This document shows, piece by piece, positions 25,031-34,102 of a stretch of DNA of 37,869 nt. Position 1 is the first letter of the stretch; each line of letters opens with the position of its first letter. The notes under the pieces were generated by a model. That model was not told where the DNA came from and ran no database searches. It saw nothing but the letters and a program-made list of their open reading frames with translations. The stretch covers positions 8,466-46,334 of the forward strand of contig DGYI01000071.1 of the NCBI GenBank assembly GCA_002396645.1, written 5' to 3'. Source of the DNA: Firmicutes bacterium UBA5010 (lineage in GTDB: Bacteria > Bacillota > Clostridia > Tissierellales > Sedimentibacteraceae). The translations under genes were made by a program, and so were the position numbers.

Positions 25031-26992
25031 ATGAATATTATAATAAATTCTGCCAACACAGATAATTTTAAAATCAATGCTGCCCAATCAAGTATAAATG
25101 TTTTGGCTGCGGAAAAAATCAGTCTTGAAAATTTTGCTAAAGAATTAATTACAAAATCAGATACTTATTCCAGCTCAGATTTACAGCTTAAGAATTATTC
25201 TGATTTATTTTCATTTGTAAAAAAGCTTTTATATAATGAAAATTTCAGAGAAATTGCTATAAATTCAAATCCTGAGCTAAAGCAGGCTTACGAAAATTTT
25301 ATCAGTGCTATAAAAACTGATGATTCAAAACTGGCAGAGTACATCAAATCAGTTCTTGAAGATTCCGGTAAGTTTTCGGGAGAATTTTTTAATGCTCTTA
25401 ATAAAATTATGTCTGAAACTAATAATGCGAGCTTGAAAAATTCTATATATGAATTTTTGAAAATATTTGACTATTATTTTTCTCAAAATGAAAATGCTTC
25501 TGCCGTTAATTCTGCTCTTAATGAACTTTTATCAAAACTGCCGGAAGACGTAAAAAAATATTTGCTGGAACTTTTAGCAAACAGCTTTGACAGCAGATTG
25601 AATCTCTTTTTGATTTCCGCATTTAACACAAATTTACCTGATAAAGAAAAGTTAAGACTTATTCTTTCTTATATGCTTGACTTAACAGATAAGGAAAATA
25701 GTTCAAAAGACTATAATCCTTTGAATATTCTGTCATCTGAACAGCATGCCAAGGCACAATCAAGCGATAGACTTATCAATCTTATAGATACGGCAATTAA
25801 TACTCTGAAAAGCTCAAATACAGAGATATCTGATGATATAAGAAAACTGCTTGATGCTTTGGAAGAAAAACTTCACATAATGAAATCTTTGCAAAATGCA
25901 GATGCATCAGATAAGTTCATATCTTCTTCATCCTCACAGGGTTTAAAGGAGCAAGAAACAAATATTAATATGCTGGTAAAATTGATACAAAGTGTTATGC
26001 AGGAAAAATCGGATGTTTTACAAAGCAATATAGATGATATAATCAAATTTTTAGGAAATATAAAGACATTGGCTTCATTTGATGATAAAAATATAATTAA
26101 TGATATTACAGATGATTTAGCGAGGATAAAGACTCAAAATTCATCAGATATTTCTATGATTTTTGATAAAATAAAAATCAGTATTTTAAATAATAACTCA
26201 TATCCTAAAGATATTAAAAATCAAATATTTGAATTATTTGGTAAATTGTCAGACAATATATCAGAGAAACTTATATTTTCTGATATCTCCAAAAATAAAT
26301 GTGAGGTGCTGCTAAACATCTATGAAAAAGATATTATGCCTGTTTTACTTAAAAATACAGATTCCTTATCAGCCTTGACACATAATCTTATTAGGTTAAA
26401 GCTTGGTACCGCGAGTGAATTTAATAGACAGATTAAGACCTTTTTTAATCGTCTGACATATAATCTGATTATTGATTCGGAACAGGCTCTTAATATGAAG
26501 CTTAATTTAATTGATAAAATTTCAGAGCAGCAGGAAGTCAATGAAGGAATGAAAGCATTTTTAAAATTATTGGATACGGGTATCAGATCGGGCAGCAATG
26601 ATTTAAATAAAGCGGCTTTTGAAAATACTATATTATCTATGATTTTAAAAAATTCTGCGACATCCGGGCTCAAGCACTTTTTCCTTCCTCTTCTGTACGA
26701 TGGTCATCATGTTTTATCCGAAATATTTTTGGCTAAGGAAAAAGTAAAAGAAGAAGATAAAAATCAAAGCTTTGTGGATTTATCGGATTTAATTTTAAAA
26801 ATAACTATGATTTTAGATATTGAGGAAAAGGGAGTATTTAACACAACTCTTTTTTATTCGGAAGGACAAATATCGGCAAAGATTATACTCCCTGATAATT
26901 TTAGTTCATCAGGCACTGAAATATCTGATGACATAAAAAAAATAATAAAGAAAAATAAGCTTGAAGCTAAAAATATTGTTGTTTCAAACTAA
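25031..26992 (+). CDS. Large helical protein of unknown function
   Basis: I do not recognise this 653-residue protein. It has no signal peptide, membrane segment or cysteine-rich motif. It is rich in Lys, Asn, Ser, Leu and Ile and is predicted from pattern to be nearly all alpha helix, with many repeated L..L/I..I heptad-like runs and short polar linkers (for example around residues 235-245 and 290-310). The last 60 residues switch to a beta pattern (GVFNTTLFYSEGQISAKIIL then DDIKKIIKKNKLEAKNIVVS). That end is faintly like the C-terminal domain of flagellar hook-length proteins (FliK), but no flagellar gene is nearby and I would not assign it. It stands alone between the pur terminator and a convergent terminator. 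The ATG is about 12 bases after AAGGA, a weak ribosome site. Confidence 0.7.
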   Translation: MNIIINSANTDNFKINAAQSSINVLAAEKISLENFAKELITKSDTYSSSDLQLKNYSDLFSFVKKLLYNENFREIAINSNPELKQAYENFISAIKTDDSKLAEYIKSVLEDSGKFSGEFFNALNKIMSETNNASLKNSIYEFLKIFDYYFSQNENASAVNSALNELLSKLPEDVKKYLLELLANSFDSRLNLFLISAFNTNLPDKEKLRLILSYMLDLTDKENSSKDYNPLNILSSEQHAKAQSSDRLINLIDTAINTLKSSNTEISDDIRKLLDALEEKLHIMKSLQNADASDKFISSSSSQGLKEQETNINMLVKLIQSVMQEKSDVLQSNIDDIIKFLGNIKTLASFDDKNIINDITDDLARIKTQNSSDISMIFDKIKISILNNNSYPKDIKNQIFELFGKLSDNISEKLIFSDISKNKCEVLLNIYEKDIMPVLLKNTDSLSALTHNLIRLKLGTASEFNRQIKTFFNRLTYNLIIDSEQALNMKLNLIDKISEQQEVNEGMKAFLKLLDTGIRSGSNDLNKAAFENTILSMILKNSATSGLKHFFLPLLYDGHHVLSEIFLAKEKVKEEDKNQSFVDLSDLILKITMILDIEEKGVFNTTLFYSEGQISAKIILPDNFSSSGTEISDDIKKIIKKNKLEAKNIVVSN

Positions 26993-26994
26993 AA

Positions 26995-27051
26995 AGCGAA
27001 ACAAGTTTCGCTCTATATATAAAAAACTGCTCTTTTCAGAACAGTTTTTTT
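26995..27051. terminator. Convergent terminator region with two hairpins
   Basis: The first hairpin, AGCGAAA/TTTCGCT (26995-27001, 27006-27012), starts 2 bases after the stop of the helical protein gene. The second, AAAAAACTG (27021-27029) with CAGTTTTTT (27042-27050), has A and T tracts on both sides and can end transcription in either direction. The last codons and stop of the minus-strand MacB-like gene lie inside the second hairpin. Confidence 0.85.
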
Positions 27052-28082
27052 AATTTTCCGAACAATTTTCTTGCATTTATCGCTATAATTAAAGCTGCTA
27101 CTATCAAATAAATTATCAGGCATTTCACTATAGCAAGAGAAATATCCGTAAAACCATTACTTATATAGTATTTGATAAGGTTTAAGAATGCTTTTATTGC
27201 CTCTGTTATACTTTTTAATGATGTAAAATCAATACTGTATGAAATACGTGTATTCAAAAATACTATGCTCAGTCTTAGCACTGCAAAAACTATTATTATC
27301 TCTAAAACTATTTCTGCCAAAATTTTTAAAACTATTTTAAGATTATCGGGTTTAAATATAAATTCCCACAGTTCTAAATCATAGCTTGATGATTTTTGAA
27401 GTTCCATTATTTGTGCGGTATTTTTTTTGGTATAGCTCAGCATCTTTAAAAAAACAATGCTCAGTGCTGATAATATAAACAAAATCAATAATTTTTTAAA
27501 AAAATTATTCACATCCGCATAGTAAATACTTTTTGATACATTTATGTCATAATAACTTAGTGCATTAACGGTTGTGCTGTAATCTGCCATTCTTTTTTTC
27601 GTATTAATAAGTGAGACATAAAGAGTTTGCTTCTTAACATCTGTATTTTGAAGAATATCCGAATTTGTATAATATATACTGTCATTATTTTTTATAATAC
27701 CATTTACAGCATATTCTCCGAAATTTGATGTATATCTTTCACCAAGAAGATTATAGTTAAAGTGTTCTTTCATGTACCTGTCGCCGACTATAACTTCATC
27801 ATCTCCTAATGTAATTCCCACCTGCTCTATGCCCTTTTGCTTTAATAAAATATTGATATTTCCCGAATATAGTTTAGCGTTTCCCTCATAAGAATAGATA
27901 TCATAAATATTAAGATAATCAAATAGCTGAAGATCATCAATTGTCTTGTTTAGCTGCTCGGGATGCACCACTGAATTCAGGCTGATTTCTGCTATATTTG
28001 ATGGAAAATTCTTATTCATCACCATAAATATAGATCCTGTAATTGCAATTAGGGTGAGAATATAGATCAATAACCTTTTCAT
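27036..28082 (-). CDS. MacB/FtsX-like membrane protein without ATPase partner
   Basis: A 348-residue membrane protein with the FtsX/MacB layout. One membrane segment (about 4-22) is followed by an extracytoplasmic domain (about 23-193), then three membrane segments near 195-214, 257-280 and 318-340. The external domain has the MacB-core pattern: ITLGDDEVIVGDRYMKEHF, LLGERYTSNFGEYAVNGII. Such proteins normally work with a LolD/MacB-type ATPase and a membrane-fusion protein to move force or substrates through the envelope. Here the HlyD-like partner is the gene just upstream, with a four-base overlap (ATGA), but the only ATPase in the cluster is of MalK type. It is last in the operon. Its ATG uses a ribosome site within the HlyD-like gene. 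Confidence 0.75.
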   Translation of the reverse strand: MKRLLIYILTLIAITGSIFMVMNKNFPSNIAEISLNSVVHPEQLNKTIDDLQLFDYLNIYDIYSYEGNAKLYSGNINILLKQKGIEQVGITLGDDEVIVGDRYMKEHFNYNLLGERYTSNFGEYAVNGIIKNNDSIYYTNSDILQNTDVKKQTLYVSLINTKKRMADYSTTVNALSYYDINVSKSIYYADVNNFFKKLLILFILSALSIVFLKMLSYTKKNTAQIMELQKSSSYDLELWEFIFKPDNLKIVLKILAEIVLEIIIVFAVLRLSIVFLNTRISYSIDFTSLKSITEAIKAFLNLIKYYISNGFTDISLAIVKCLIIYLIVAALIIAINARKLFGKLKKLF

Positions 28083-29797
28083 CTTGTTTTCACTCTCATT
28101 CCATTTTTAAATGTAGAATCTATATAGTTTACTATAAATATATCTCTCATTCCCAAGAATGTATTTTTGTCAAACTCAATAGAAATTGTTTCATCCCCCA
28201 TTGCAGCTATAGTAACCTTTTTTTCCTCCAGAACTTCTATATTTCCAAGCATAGAATCTTCTTTATTTATAATGTATACATATCCGGGCGAGCCGATAGC
28301 CATTTTTCCGATTGGCACAATTGCTGTTTTTGGTATAACGTTTGGATATCCTTCTTCAAATGAAAAAGTAAGAACTACATTATCATTAAAGGTGAATTTT
28401 CCTATATCCTCCGGCAGAATTTCATATGAAAGCTCATATTTTTTTGAAAATTCTTTAGCTTCTTTCAAAGCAGCCCTTGAGGTTGCCTTAATCATATTTT
28501 CGCCATAGTATACTTTATCTCCTGCCTTAACAAGACTTTTATATGTTTTTGAATCAACTGTTGCTTTTATGGAAAAAGCATCATTGCTGTATACGTGATA
28601 TTTCATTATTATATCGTCTTTTCTGAGTGAAGTTTTATCTGTTACATAATCTACATATATTTTCTGGGATATTGTACAGTTTCCTTCATTGTCGATTGCG
28701 AAATTATTATCGCCGCTTATAGTAATAATATCACCATAAAATTCCGATAAATCTTTTCTTATTCCGGAAATTTGCTTCATAGTATCCTTAATATTCTTAA
28801 TATCTGCACTAATCTTATTTACCAAGTCATTTCCGCCTAAAACAGCTATTTTCTGCCCCTTTTTAACCTCTTCTCCTTCAATAACATATAGCTTCGTAAG
28901 GTATACATCCATCTCGGAATTTGAAATAAGCTCAGTTGTAACAGGCAATTGCTCTGCATAAGATTCTACAAGTCCCGCATTTGTCAAGGTAGATACAACC
29001 TCCCCATCTCTTTGCAGAGATACTCCGACATTGACTCCAGGAGAAATAAGTCCGGGATTTTTTGCTTCTATAACTCCGTTATATATATATGATACTTTAT
29101 TCTTATCAGGTACAGGGTTAGGATTAAGACTTTTAACCTCAGCTTCATAATAACCCTCATAACCTGTGAAACTCAACAAGACTTTTTGACCTACAGAAAT
29201 ATTTGGATATTCTGTGGCAGTCATCTCAAATGAAATTTTAAGCATACTGTCATCAATAATATTAGAAATAAGTCCGTTTCTTACTTTCTCACCCTCTTTT
29301 ACAGAAAGATTCTTTATCTTTCCATCTGATGCGGCGTAAATTGCTACGCCCTCATCAGGATTAATGCTGTCAATATTTCCTATCTCTCTATTTAGATTTT
29401 TTTCAAGAGATTTAATTAATCTGTTCAATTGGGTATTGGCATTGTACAGCTTATCGTTAATTGCATCCTGAGCATCTGATTTATCAGCCATAGCAGTACT
29501 GAAGTCTAAATTAAACAGGATTTGCTCTCTGGGAACAATCTGATCTGTCTTTATATTTATGTTTGAAATATCCATATCCTGTGACGCCTTTATCTCTATT
29601 TCCTTTGAAACTTCGGGCACTACAGTTCCGGCAAAATAATATGTAGTTTTTATTTTTTCCGTAGGCAGTACCGAGGTATATCTGACTATCGGAGTAGTAT
29701 AATTTCTGATGCTTAGAAAAACCATTCCCAGTATAACAATAAAACAAATAAATGCGAAAAATATCTTTGATATTTTGTCAAAAATTCTCATCATCAT
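28079..29797 (-). CDS. HlyD/RND-type membrane-fusion (periplasmic adaptor-like) protein
   Basis: A 572-residue protein anchored by one N-terminal membrane segment (about 11-30). The rest is extracytoplasmic. It has a lipoyl-like half motif at about 48-95 (YYFAGTVVPEVSKEIEI, ISNINIKTDQIVPREQILF), a helical hairpin near 100-140, and the returning half (IYAASDGKIKNLSVKEGEKV) at about 155-175. Beta-barrel sequence follows (NISVGQKVLLSFTGYEGYYEAEV). A second lipoyl-like segment (MDVYLTKLYVIEGEEVKKGQKIAVL) occurs near residue 310 with another short helical stretch, so the adaptor module seems to be doubled. Start and stop are linked to the neighbours: TAATG with the permease before it and ATGA with the MacB-like gene after it. 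The three Met codons at the start leave the exact first residue open. Confidence 0.8.
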   Translation of the reverse strand: MMMRIFDKISKIFFAFICFIVILGMVFLSIRNYTTPIVRYTSVLPTEKIKTTYYFAGTVVPEVSKEIEIKASQDMDISNINIKTDQIVPREQILFNLDFSTAMADKSDAQDAINDKLYNANTQLNRLIKSLEKNLNREIGNIDSINPDEGVAIYAASDGKIKNLSVKEGEKVRNGLISNIIDDSMLKISFEMTATEYPNISVGQKVLLSFTGYEGYYEAEVKSLNPNPVPDKNKVSYIYNGVIEAKNPGLISPGVNVGVSLQRDGEVVSTLTNAGLVESYAEQLPVTTELISNSEMDVYLTKLYVIEGEEVKKGQKIAVLGGNDLVNKISADIKNIKDTMKQISGIRKDLSEFYGDIITISGDNNFAIDNEGNCTISQKIYVDYVTDKTSLRKDDIIMKYHVYSNDAFSIKATVDSKTYKSLVKAGDKVYYGENMIKATSRAALKEAKEFSKKYELSYEILPEDIGKFTFNDNVVLTFSFEEGYPNVIPKTAIVPIGKMAIGSPGYVYIINKEDSMLGNIEVLEEKKVTIAAMGDETISIEFDKNTFLGMRDIFIVNYIDSTFKNGMRVKTR

Positions 29798-30618
29798 TAT
29801 GTTCCTCTCCTCTTTTCATTTTGAATCACATCTTTAATTCTTTCCTTGCCTTTCATAATCAGATAAATGACAGGGAATATAAACAGTATGCTTCCTGCAT
29901 AGAAAATGCTTCTGTCTGATGCATACAAAGTATTTAGATATATTGATACCGGATATTTGGATGAAGTGTTTATAAAAATAAGTGCCTGCTCAATTATGTT
30001 CCAGCTTTCAATAAAGTTTAGAGCACATAAGGAAAGTATAGCACTCTTTGAATAAGGCATTACTACCTTAATTAATATATGCCAGTTTGATGCTCCATCA
30101 ATTTTTGCTATCTCATATAAATTCTCGGGCATACTTGAAAAAAACTGTTTAAGAAAAAATACCCCTATAGTGCTGAATACTCCGGGAAGCACTATAGCAA
30201 GCCTGGTATCAAATATTGTAATTCCGAAAAATCTTTCAATTCCATTATATAAAAACACGTTTGGTATTAAGGTTATCTGCAATGGCAAAAGCATCAAAAA
30301 AACATATATAAGAAATATTACATTCGCTATTTTGCTTTTTGTTCTTGAGAAGAAGTATGCTGCTCCTATTGATACAACAAGCTGGCCGAATATTACACCC
30401 AATGATATCAGAATAGAATTTATATATAGCTTGAAAAACTCCATTCTTTGGGTTATCTTCAAATACTGGTGTATGCTGAATACATTCGGAAAGAATGATG
30501 CCGAGTAACGTTGTATTTGATATTCATCCATAAACGAGTGAAATAGCGTGTATATTATAGGAATTAAAAATAAAGATACAATTATAATAGATAAAATTCT
30601 GATTAAAGTTTTCTTCAT
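29797..30618 (-). CDS. ABC transporter permease, MalG-type
   Basis: An integral membrane permease of the carbohydrate-uptake type 1 family, 273 residues with six membrane segments. The first spans residues 7-26, and the long external loop after it (SFFPNVFSIHQYLKI) is typical of MalG-like subunits. The ATPase-contact EAA loop reads YEIAKIDGASNWHILIKVVMP at about residue 177, with the conserved Gly. It pairs with the MalF-type permease 9 bases upstream. The ATG follows GAGG 7 bases ahead, and the stop shares its last A with the next start. Confidence 0.9.
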   Translation of the reverse strand: MKKTLIRILSIIIVSLFLIPIIYTLFHSFMDEYQIQRYSASFFPNVFSIHQYLKITQRMEFFKLYINSILISLGVIFGQLVVSIGAAYFFSRTKSKIANVIFLIYVFLMLLPLQITLIPNVFLYNGIERFFGITIFDTRLAIVLPGVFSTIGVFFLKQFFSSMPENLYEIAKIDGASNWHILIKVVMPYSKSAILSLCALNFIESWNIIEQALIFINTSSKYPVSIYLNTLYASDRSIFYAGSILFIFPVIYLIMKGKERIKDVIQNEKRRGT

Positions 30619-30627
30619 TCCTCTACC

Positions 30628-31404
30628 TCACTTCAGCAACTTTCTTTTTTGATATGCACCAAAGGCTAAAATCAGCATCAAGAGCACAAATATAAAGACT
30701 AAGAATATATCCGCAGATACTATTAAGTCCTCCAGACTAAGCCTTTTAAGCTTAAGATACAAGAAGTTCTGCATCATGAACATATCATAATTCGGATACT
30801 CACCAAAAACCGCATAAGTTTGCTTAAATATTTTCAAAGAATTGTATATGCTTATAACTATTGATAAAACCAATGCTTCGGAGTGCAAAGGTATAATTAT
30901 CTTGAATAAGGTTCTCAATGTACCTGCTCCATCTATATATGCTGCTTCCTCAATTGATTTATTTCTGTTCTTTAAAGATACTAAAAATATCAAATATGCA
31001 AATCCCAGGCAGCTCCATACATATATAAGTCCTACAATGGAAAGTCCTTTGAAAATCTCTCCTAAAAAACTATAGCTCAAATCTCTGAAAAAACCTGAAA
31101 CAGATAAAATGGGTATGGCTACAGGCAAAATTATAGCGACCTGAACCAAAAACGAGAGATTGAGATATTCTGTCGCATAGGCTAATAAAAATCCTAAAAT
31201 AACTACTATAGGAACAAATATAGCCATAAATATTATTGTATTTTTAAAGGAGACAGTAAAGCCCTCATTTGTAAATATTCCGGTCGAAGGGTCTAATAGA
31301 CTTAGCTCAAAGCTGCCCTGTGCAACGATAAAGGGGATTATATACATAACCGCAACCCCTATAAGGCTTAACAGAGCATATCTTGTCAACCTTGTTTTTT
31401 CCAT
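30628..31404 (-). CDS. ABC transporter permease, MalF-type
   Basis: The partner permease, 258 residues with about six membrane segments (first at 9-28). The external loop after the first segment is short. The EAA loop is EEAAYIDGAGTLRTLFKIII at about residue 155. It overlaps the 3' end of the ATPase gene by 19 bases, and its ribosome site (AGGAAG, 8 bases ahead) is inside that gene, so translation is coupled. Together with the MalG-type gene it gives the heterodimer of a type I importer. Confidence 0.9.
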   Translation of the reverse strand: MEKTRLTRYALLSLIGVAVMYIIPFIVAQGSFELSLLDPSTGIFTNEGFTVSFKNTIIFMAIFVPIVVILGFLLAYATEYLNLSFLVQVAIILPVAIPILSVSGFFRDLSYSFLGEIFKGLSIVGLIYVWSCLGFAYLIFLVSLKNRNKSIEEAAYIDGAGTLRTLFKIIIPLHSEALVLSIVISIYNSLKIFKQTYAVFGEYPNYDMFMMQNFLYLKLKRLSLEDLIVSADIFLVFIFVLLMLILAFGAYQKRKLLK

Positions 31405-32510
31405 ACATCCAGCTTCCTTTCTGTAACCTTATCGAATATATGAATATCATTTAACTTGCAGAATAAAGATAGTTTATCATTTTTATATATTTTGATATCC
31501 TCAAAGATCTTTGATATAAGTTTGACCCCGTTGAAATTAATATATACAAGCTGTTCGGAGCCAAGCATCTCAACTGCCTCAACCTCACAATTTTCAAATA
31601 AAATACAATTCTCCGAATCATAGTCATTATTTTTTATATATAATTTTTCAGGCCTTAAACCTATTGTTATTTGTCTGCTGTCATAAAAGTCATAAGTATT
31701 TTTAAGCTCATAGGACCTGTCAGTCATACAGTCTGGTTCTATGTACATTTTCATATCATTTTCATTTTTTAACTTTGCACTTATAAAATTCATCTGAGGC
31801 AATCCTATAAATCCTGCAGTAAAAAGATTATCGGGGTTATTGTATAAATTCTCCGGTGTGTCTATTTGCTGAATTTTTCCGTCTTTCATAACTACAATTC
31901 TTTCACCCATGGTCATAGCTTCTGTCTGGTCATGTGTAACATATACAAAGGTTGTTTGCAATTGTCTGTGAAGTCTTATGAGCTCAATTCTCATTTGAGT
32001 TCTGAGCTTAGCATCTATATTTGACAAAGGCTCGTCAAAAAGAAAAACCTCGGGGTCTCTGATTATAGCTCTTCCCAGCGCAACTCTTTGCTTTTGTCCG
32101 CCTGACAGGGTTGCAGGCTTTTTATATAGACATTCTTCAATTTCAAGCTTTTTAGCTACAGCTAGAATTTTCTCTTTTATTTCACTTTTCTTAACCTTTT
32201 TGAGTTTTAGAGAAAATGCCATATTTTCATATACGTTCATGTGAGGATATAGAGCATAATCCTGAAAAACCATAGATATATTTCTGTCCTTCGGAGAAAC
32301 ATCATTAACAATTTTTTCGCCTATATTTACGGTCCCCTCGGCTACGCCTTCAAGTCCTGCAATTATTCTTAAAATTGTTGATTTACCGCATCCCGAAGAA
32401 CCGACAAGGACCAAAAATTCTTTGTCTTTTATCTCTAAATTTAAGTTCTCTAATGCTTTAAATTTGTTAGGATAAATTTTTGTAACATTCTTTAATAAAA
32501 TACCTGCCAT
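31386..32510 (-). CDS. ABC transporter ATPase, MalK/MsmX/UgpC type
   Basis: The cytosolic ATPase of a sugar-type importer, 374 residues. Walker A is GSSGCGKST (about 37-45), the Q-loop SMVFQDYALYPHM, the signature LSGGQKQRVALGRAI (about 135), Walker B EVFLFDEPLSNIDAKLR, and the switch His YVTHDQTEAMT. Residues about 235-374 form the C-terminal OB/TOBE regulatory domain of the MalK group (IGLRPEKLYI). Having a dedicated MalK in the operon is notable, since many Firmicute sugar importers share one ATPase encoded elsewhere. GGAG lies 8 bases before the ATG. Confidence 0.95.
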   Translation of the reverse strand: MAGILLKNVTKIYPNKFKALENLNLEIKDKEFLVLVGSSGCGKSTILRIIAGLEGVAEGTVNIGEKIVNDVSPKDRNISMVFQDYALYPHMNVYENMAFSLKLKKVKKSEIKEKILAVAKKLEIEECLYKKPATLSGGQKQRVALGRAIIRDPEVFLFDEPLSNIDAKLRTQMRIELIRLHRQLQTTFVYVTHDQTEAMTMGERIVVMKDGKIQQIDTPENLYNNPDNLFTAGFIGLPQMNFISAKLKNENDMKMYIEPDCMTDRSYELKNTYDFYDSRQITIGLRPEKLYIKNNDYDSENCILFENCEVEAVEMLGSEQLVYINFNGVKLISKIFEDIKIYKNDKLSLFCKLNDIHIFDKVTERKLDVWKKQG

Positions 32511-32538
32511 ATCATCATCTCCATTTTAGATTAATATG

Positions 32539-33900
32539 TTAATTATAATGAACTTTCATATTGTTTATGCACTCATCTATTTTATGGTTTAGCTCATCAT
32601 CAACAGCTTTGTCATTATAGTCTAATTTGCCTGAAATTAAGTATTTGGTCAAATCATCCACATATCCTGCTATACTTATGGATTGTGCGGAATTTCCGAA
32701 GTAATAGTTTACAATAGTTTCAGATTCTTCTTTATCTTTTATAAGTTTTCTGTACGATTCATTAATTATACTAAGCTGTTTTTTATGCTTTTCTAAAGAA
32801 CTGTTTTTTAAAAGCCCGTTATATTCCCAATTATCATCAAGCTCTAAATATTTTCTTACTGTTTCGGTATTATGCACTGTAGAATAAATATGTAATCTTG
32901 ATAATGAACGATAATAGGAATCATTTATAAGCTCGTTAAAAACATCATATATTTTATCATTAGTTATTTTCTTATGCATATATACACAAGGTGACAAAAA
33001 TACCGTATTGTTAATAACAAAAGTATAATCTAGTATATCATCATTCATTTCACTATATCCAGCATATTCTGACAGCATTTTAGACTCCTCATTGCCATTG
33101 TACAGCCTGATTCCGGAATTAAGGTCTACTATCATTCTATCTTGATTATAAACCTTTTTATCTTTATCGCTGATTAATGCAAGTCCCTCGTAGTCTCCGT
33201 TATATAGCTTAAAGTCTTCATATGCTTCAATAACTGTTCTCTTAATAACTTTCTTAAGCTCTTCCGTATTTTCAATAAGATTGCTTTTTTCATCTAAATT
33301 TACAAGTCCATTTTTCAATAAATAATATTCTATAATCTCATACCATTCTACCGTACTTAGCTTGAATTTTGCACCCTTTTCTTTAAGATTCTGTTTAATT
33401 TCAAGGTAATCATTATATAAAATCACAGGTCTATCAACATTTATATCATATTCATCCAATATTTCATTGGATATACCAAAGTTTTGATATCCTACTCCCA
33501 TAGGTATGCAAAACTTGTCTTTGTACATATCAAGCAATTTGTTATAGTTTTCAACTTTCGAGTAATCAGCATGATATTTTGCGATATCTTTCATTCTCCT
33601 TGCATCATCTATTGTAATCATATTGCCGCTTGCCATAGCAGCGTTTCTTTTTAATATGTAATCTTCGTATGATAGTGTATCTTGGTTGTATCTGACTATT
33701 TCGAGCGGTATATTATTAGCGTCGCAATATAGTTTTATTTTTAATATAACATTTTCTACCGCTTCTGAATATCCCCAAGCATCACTATAATTATAATTCC
33801 ATAGCTGTATTGTTGCATTATCGTTTTTGGAGGTATCGCATGATGCCATCGATAAAAGTAACATAATTATTAGAATAATAGAAATCAGTCTTTTTTTCAT
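32539..33900 (-). CDS. Extracellular solute-binding lipoprotein, copy 1
   Basis: A secreted lipoprotein of 453 residues and the likely substrate receptor of the ABC transporter. The signal peptide (KKRLISIILIIMLLLSMASC) ends in a lipobox with the lipidated Cys at about 20. The mature part is a divergent family 1 solute-binding protein pattern (NATIQLWNYNYSDAWGYSEA, then IPLEIVRYNQDTLSYEDYIL and AAMASGNMITIDDARRMKDI). It is closely related along its whole length to the next gene upstream, most strongly in the first 180 residues and in the C-terminal third. ATG 33900 follows GGGAGG; the frame is open to 33921 but that part lacks a signal peptide start. It is 28 bases from the ATPase gene with no terminator between. 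Confidence 0.85.
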   Translation of the reverse strand: MKKRLISIILIIMLLLSMASCDTSKNDNATIQLWNYNYSDAWGYSEAVENVILKIKLYCDANNIPLEIVRYNQDTLSYEDYILKRNAAMASGNMITIDDARRMKDIAKYHADYSKVENYNKLLDMYKDKFCIPMGVGYQNFGISNEILDEYDINVDRPVILYNDYLEIKQNLKEKGAKFKLSTVEWYEIIEYYLLKNGLVNLDEKSNLIENTEELKKVIKRTVIEAYEDFKLYNGDYEGLALISDKDKKVYNQDRMIVDLNSGIRLYNGNEESKMLSEYAGYSEMNDDILDYTFVINNTVFLSPCVYMHKKITNDKIYDVFNELINDSYYRSLSRLHIYSTVHNTETVRKYLELDDNWEYNGLLKNSSLEKHKKQLSIINESYRKLIKDKEESETIVNYYFGNSAQSISIAGYVDDLTKYLISGKLDYNDKAVDDELNHKIDECINNMKVHYN

Positions 33901-33915
33901 AATAAGCCTCCCTAG

Positions 33916-33983
33916 TCTCAAATCGTGTTTGAGATTTTGTAATTTATTTGTACAAAACTATCTTTCACTCTAAATTTCTATAG
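33916..33983. repeat. 68-bp insertion in the leader of solute-binding copy 1
   Basis: Compared with the matching leader of copy 2 (35468-35560), the leader of copy 1 has about 68 extra bases. The extra piece begins with a perfect hairpin, TCTCAAA/TTTGAGA (33916-33922, 33928-33934), and a TAG trinucleotide lies at each edge. Outside it the two leaders align almost base for base. It may be a small inserted element or simply a piece lost from copy 2. Confidence 0.5.
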
Positions 33984-34100
33984 GCGAAGTAATCTAATTT
34001 ATATTATTTTTTAATTATATACTATTATTTTAATTTTGTGTTGAAATGTCCATGAAAATCCATAAAAAGACATGAATTGTTCATATCATGTCTTTTCAAT
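33984..34100 (-). repeat. Duplicated intergenic unit, partner of 35480-35592
   Basis: From AAGTAATCTAATTTATATTA onward this spacer is nearly identical to the spacer before copy 2 (starting near 35485), including the AATGTCCATGAAAAT block and the terminator hairpin. The duplicated unit is therefore terminator plus leader plus gene, arranged head to tail. Confidence 0.8.
34063..34096 (-). terminator. Intrinsic terminator after solute-binding copy 2
   Basis: AAAAGACATGA (34065-34075) pairs with TCATGTCTTTT (34086-34096) around a 10-base loop, and the minus-strand stem ends in a U run. It lies 6 bases after the copy 2 stop. Confidence 0.85.
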
Positions 34101-34102
34101 CA

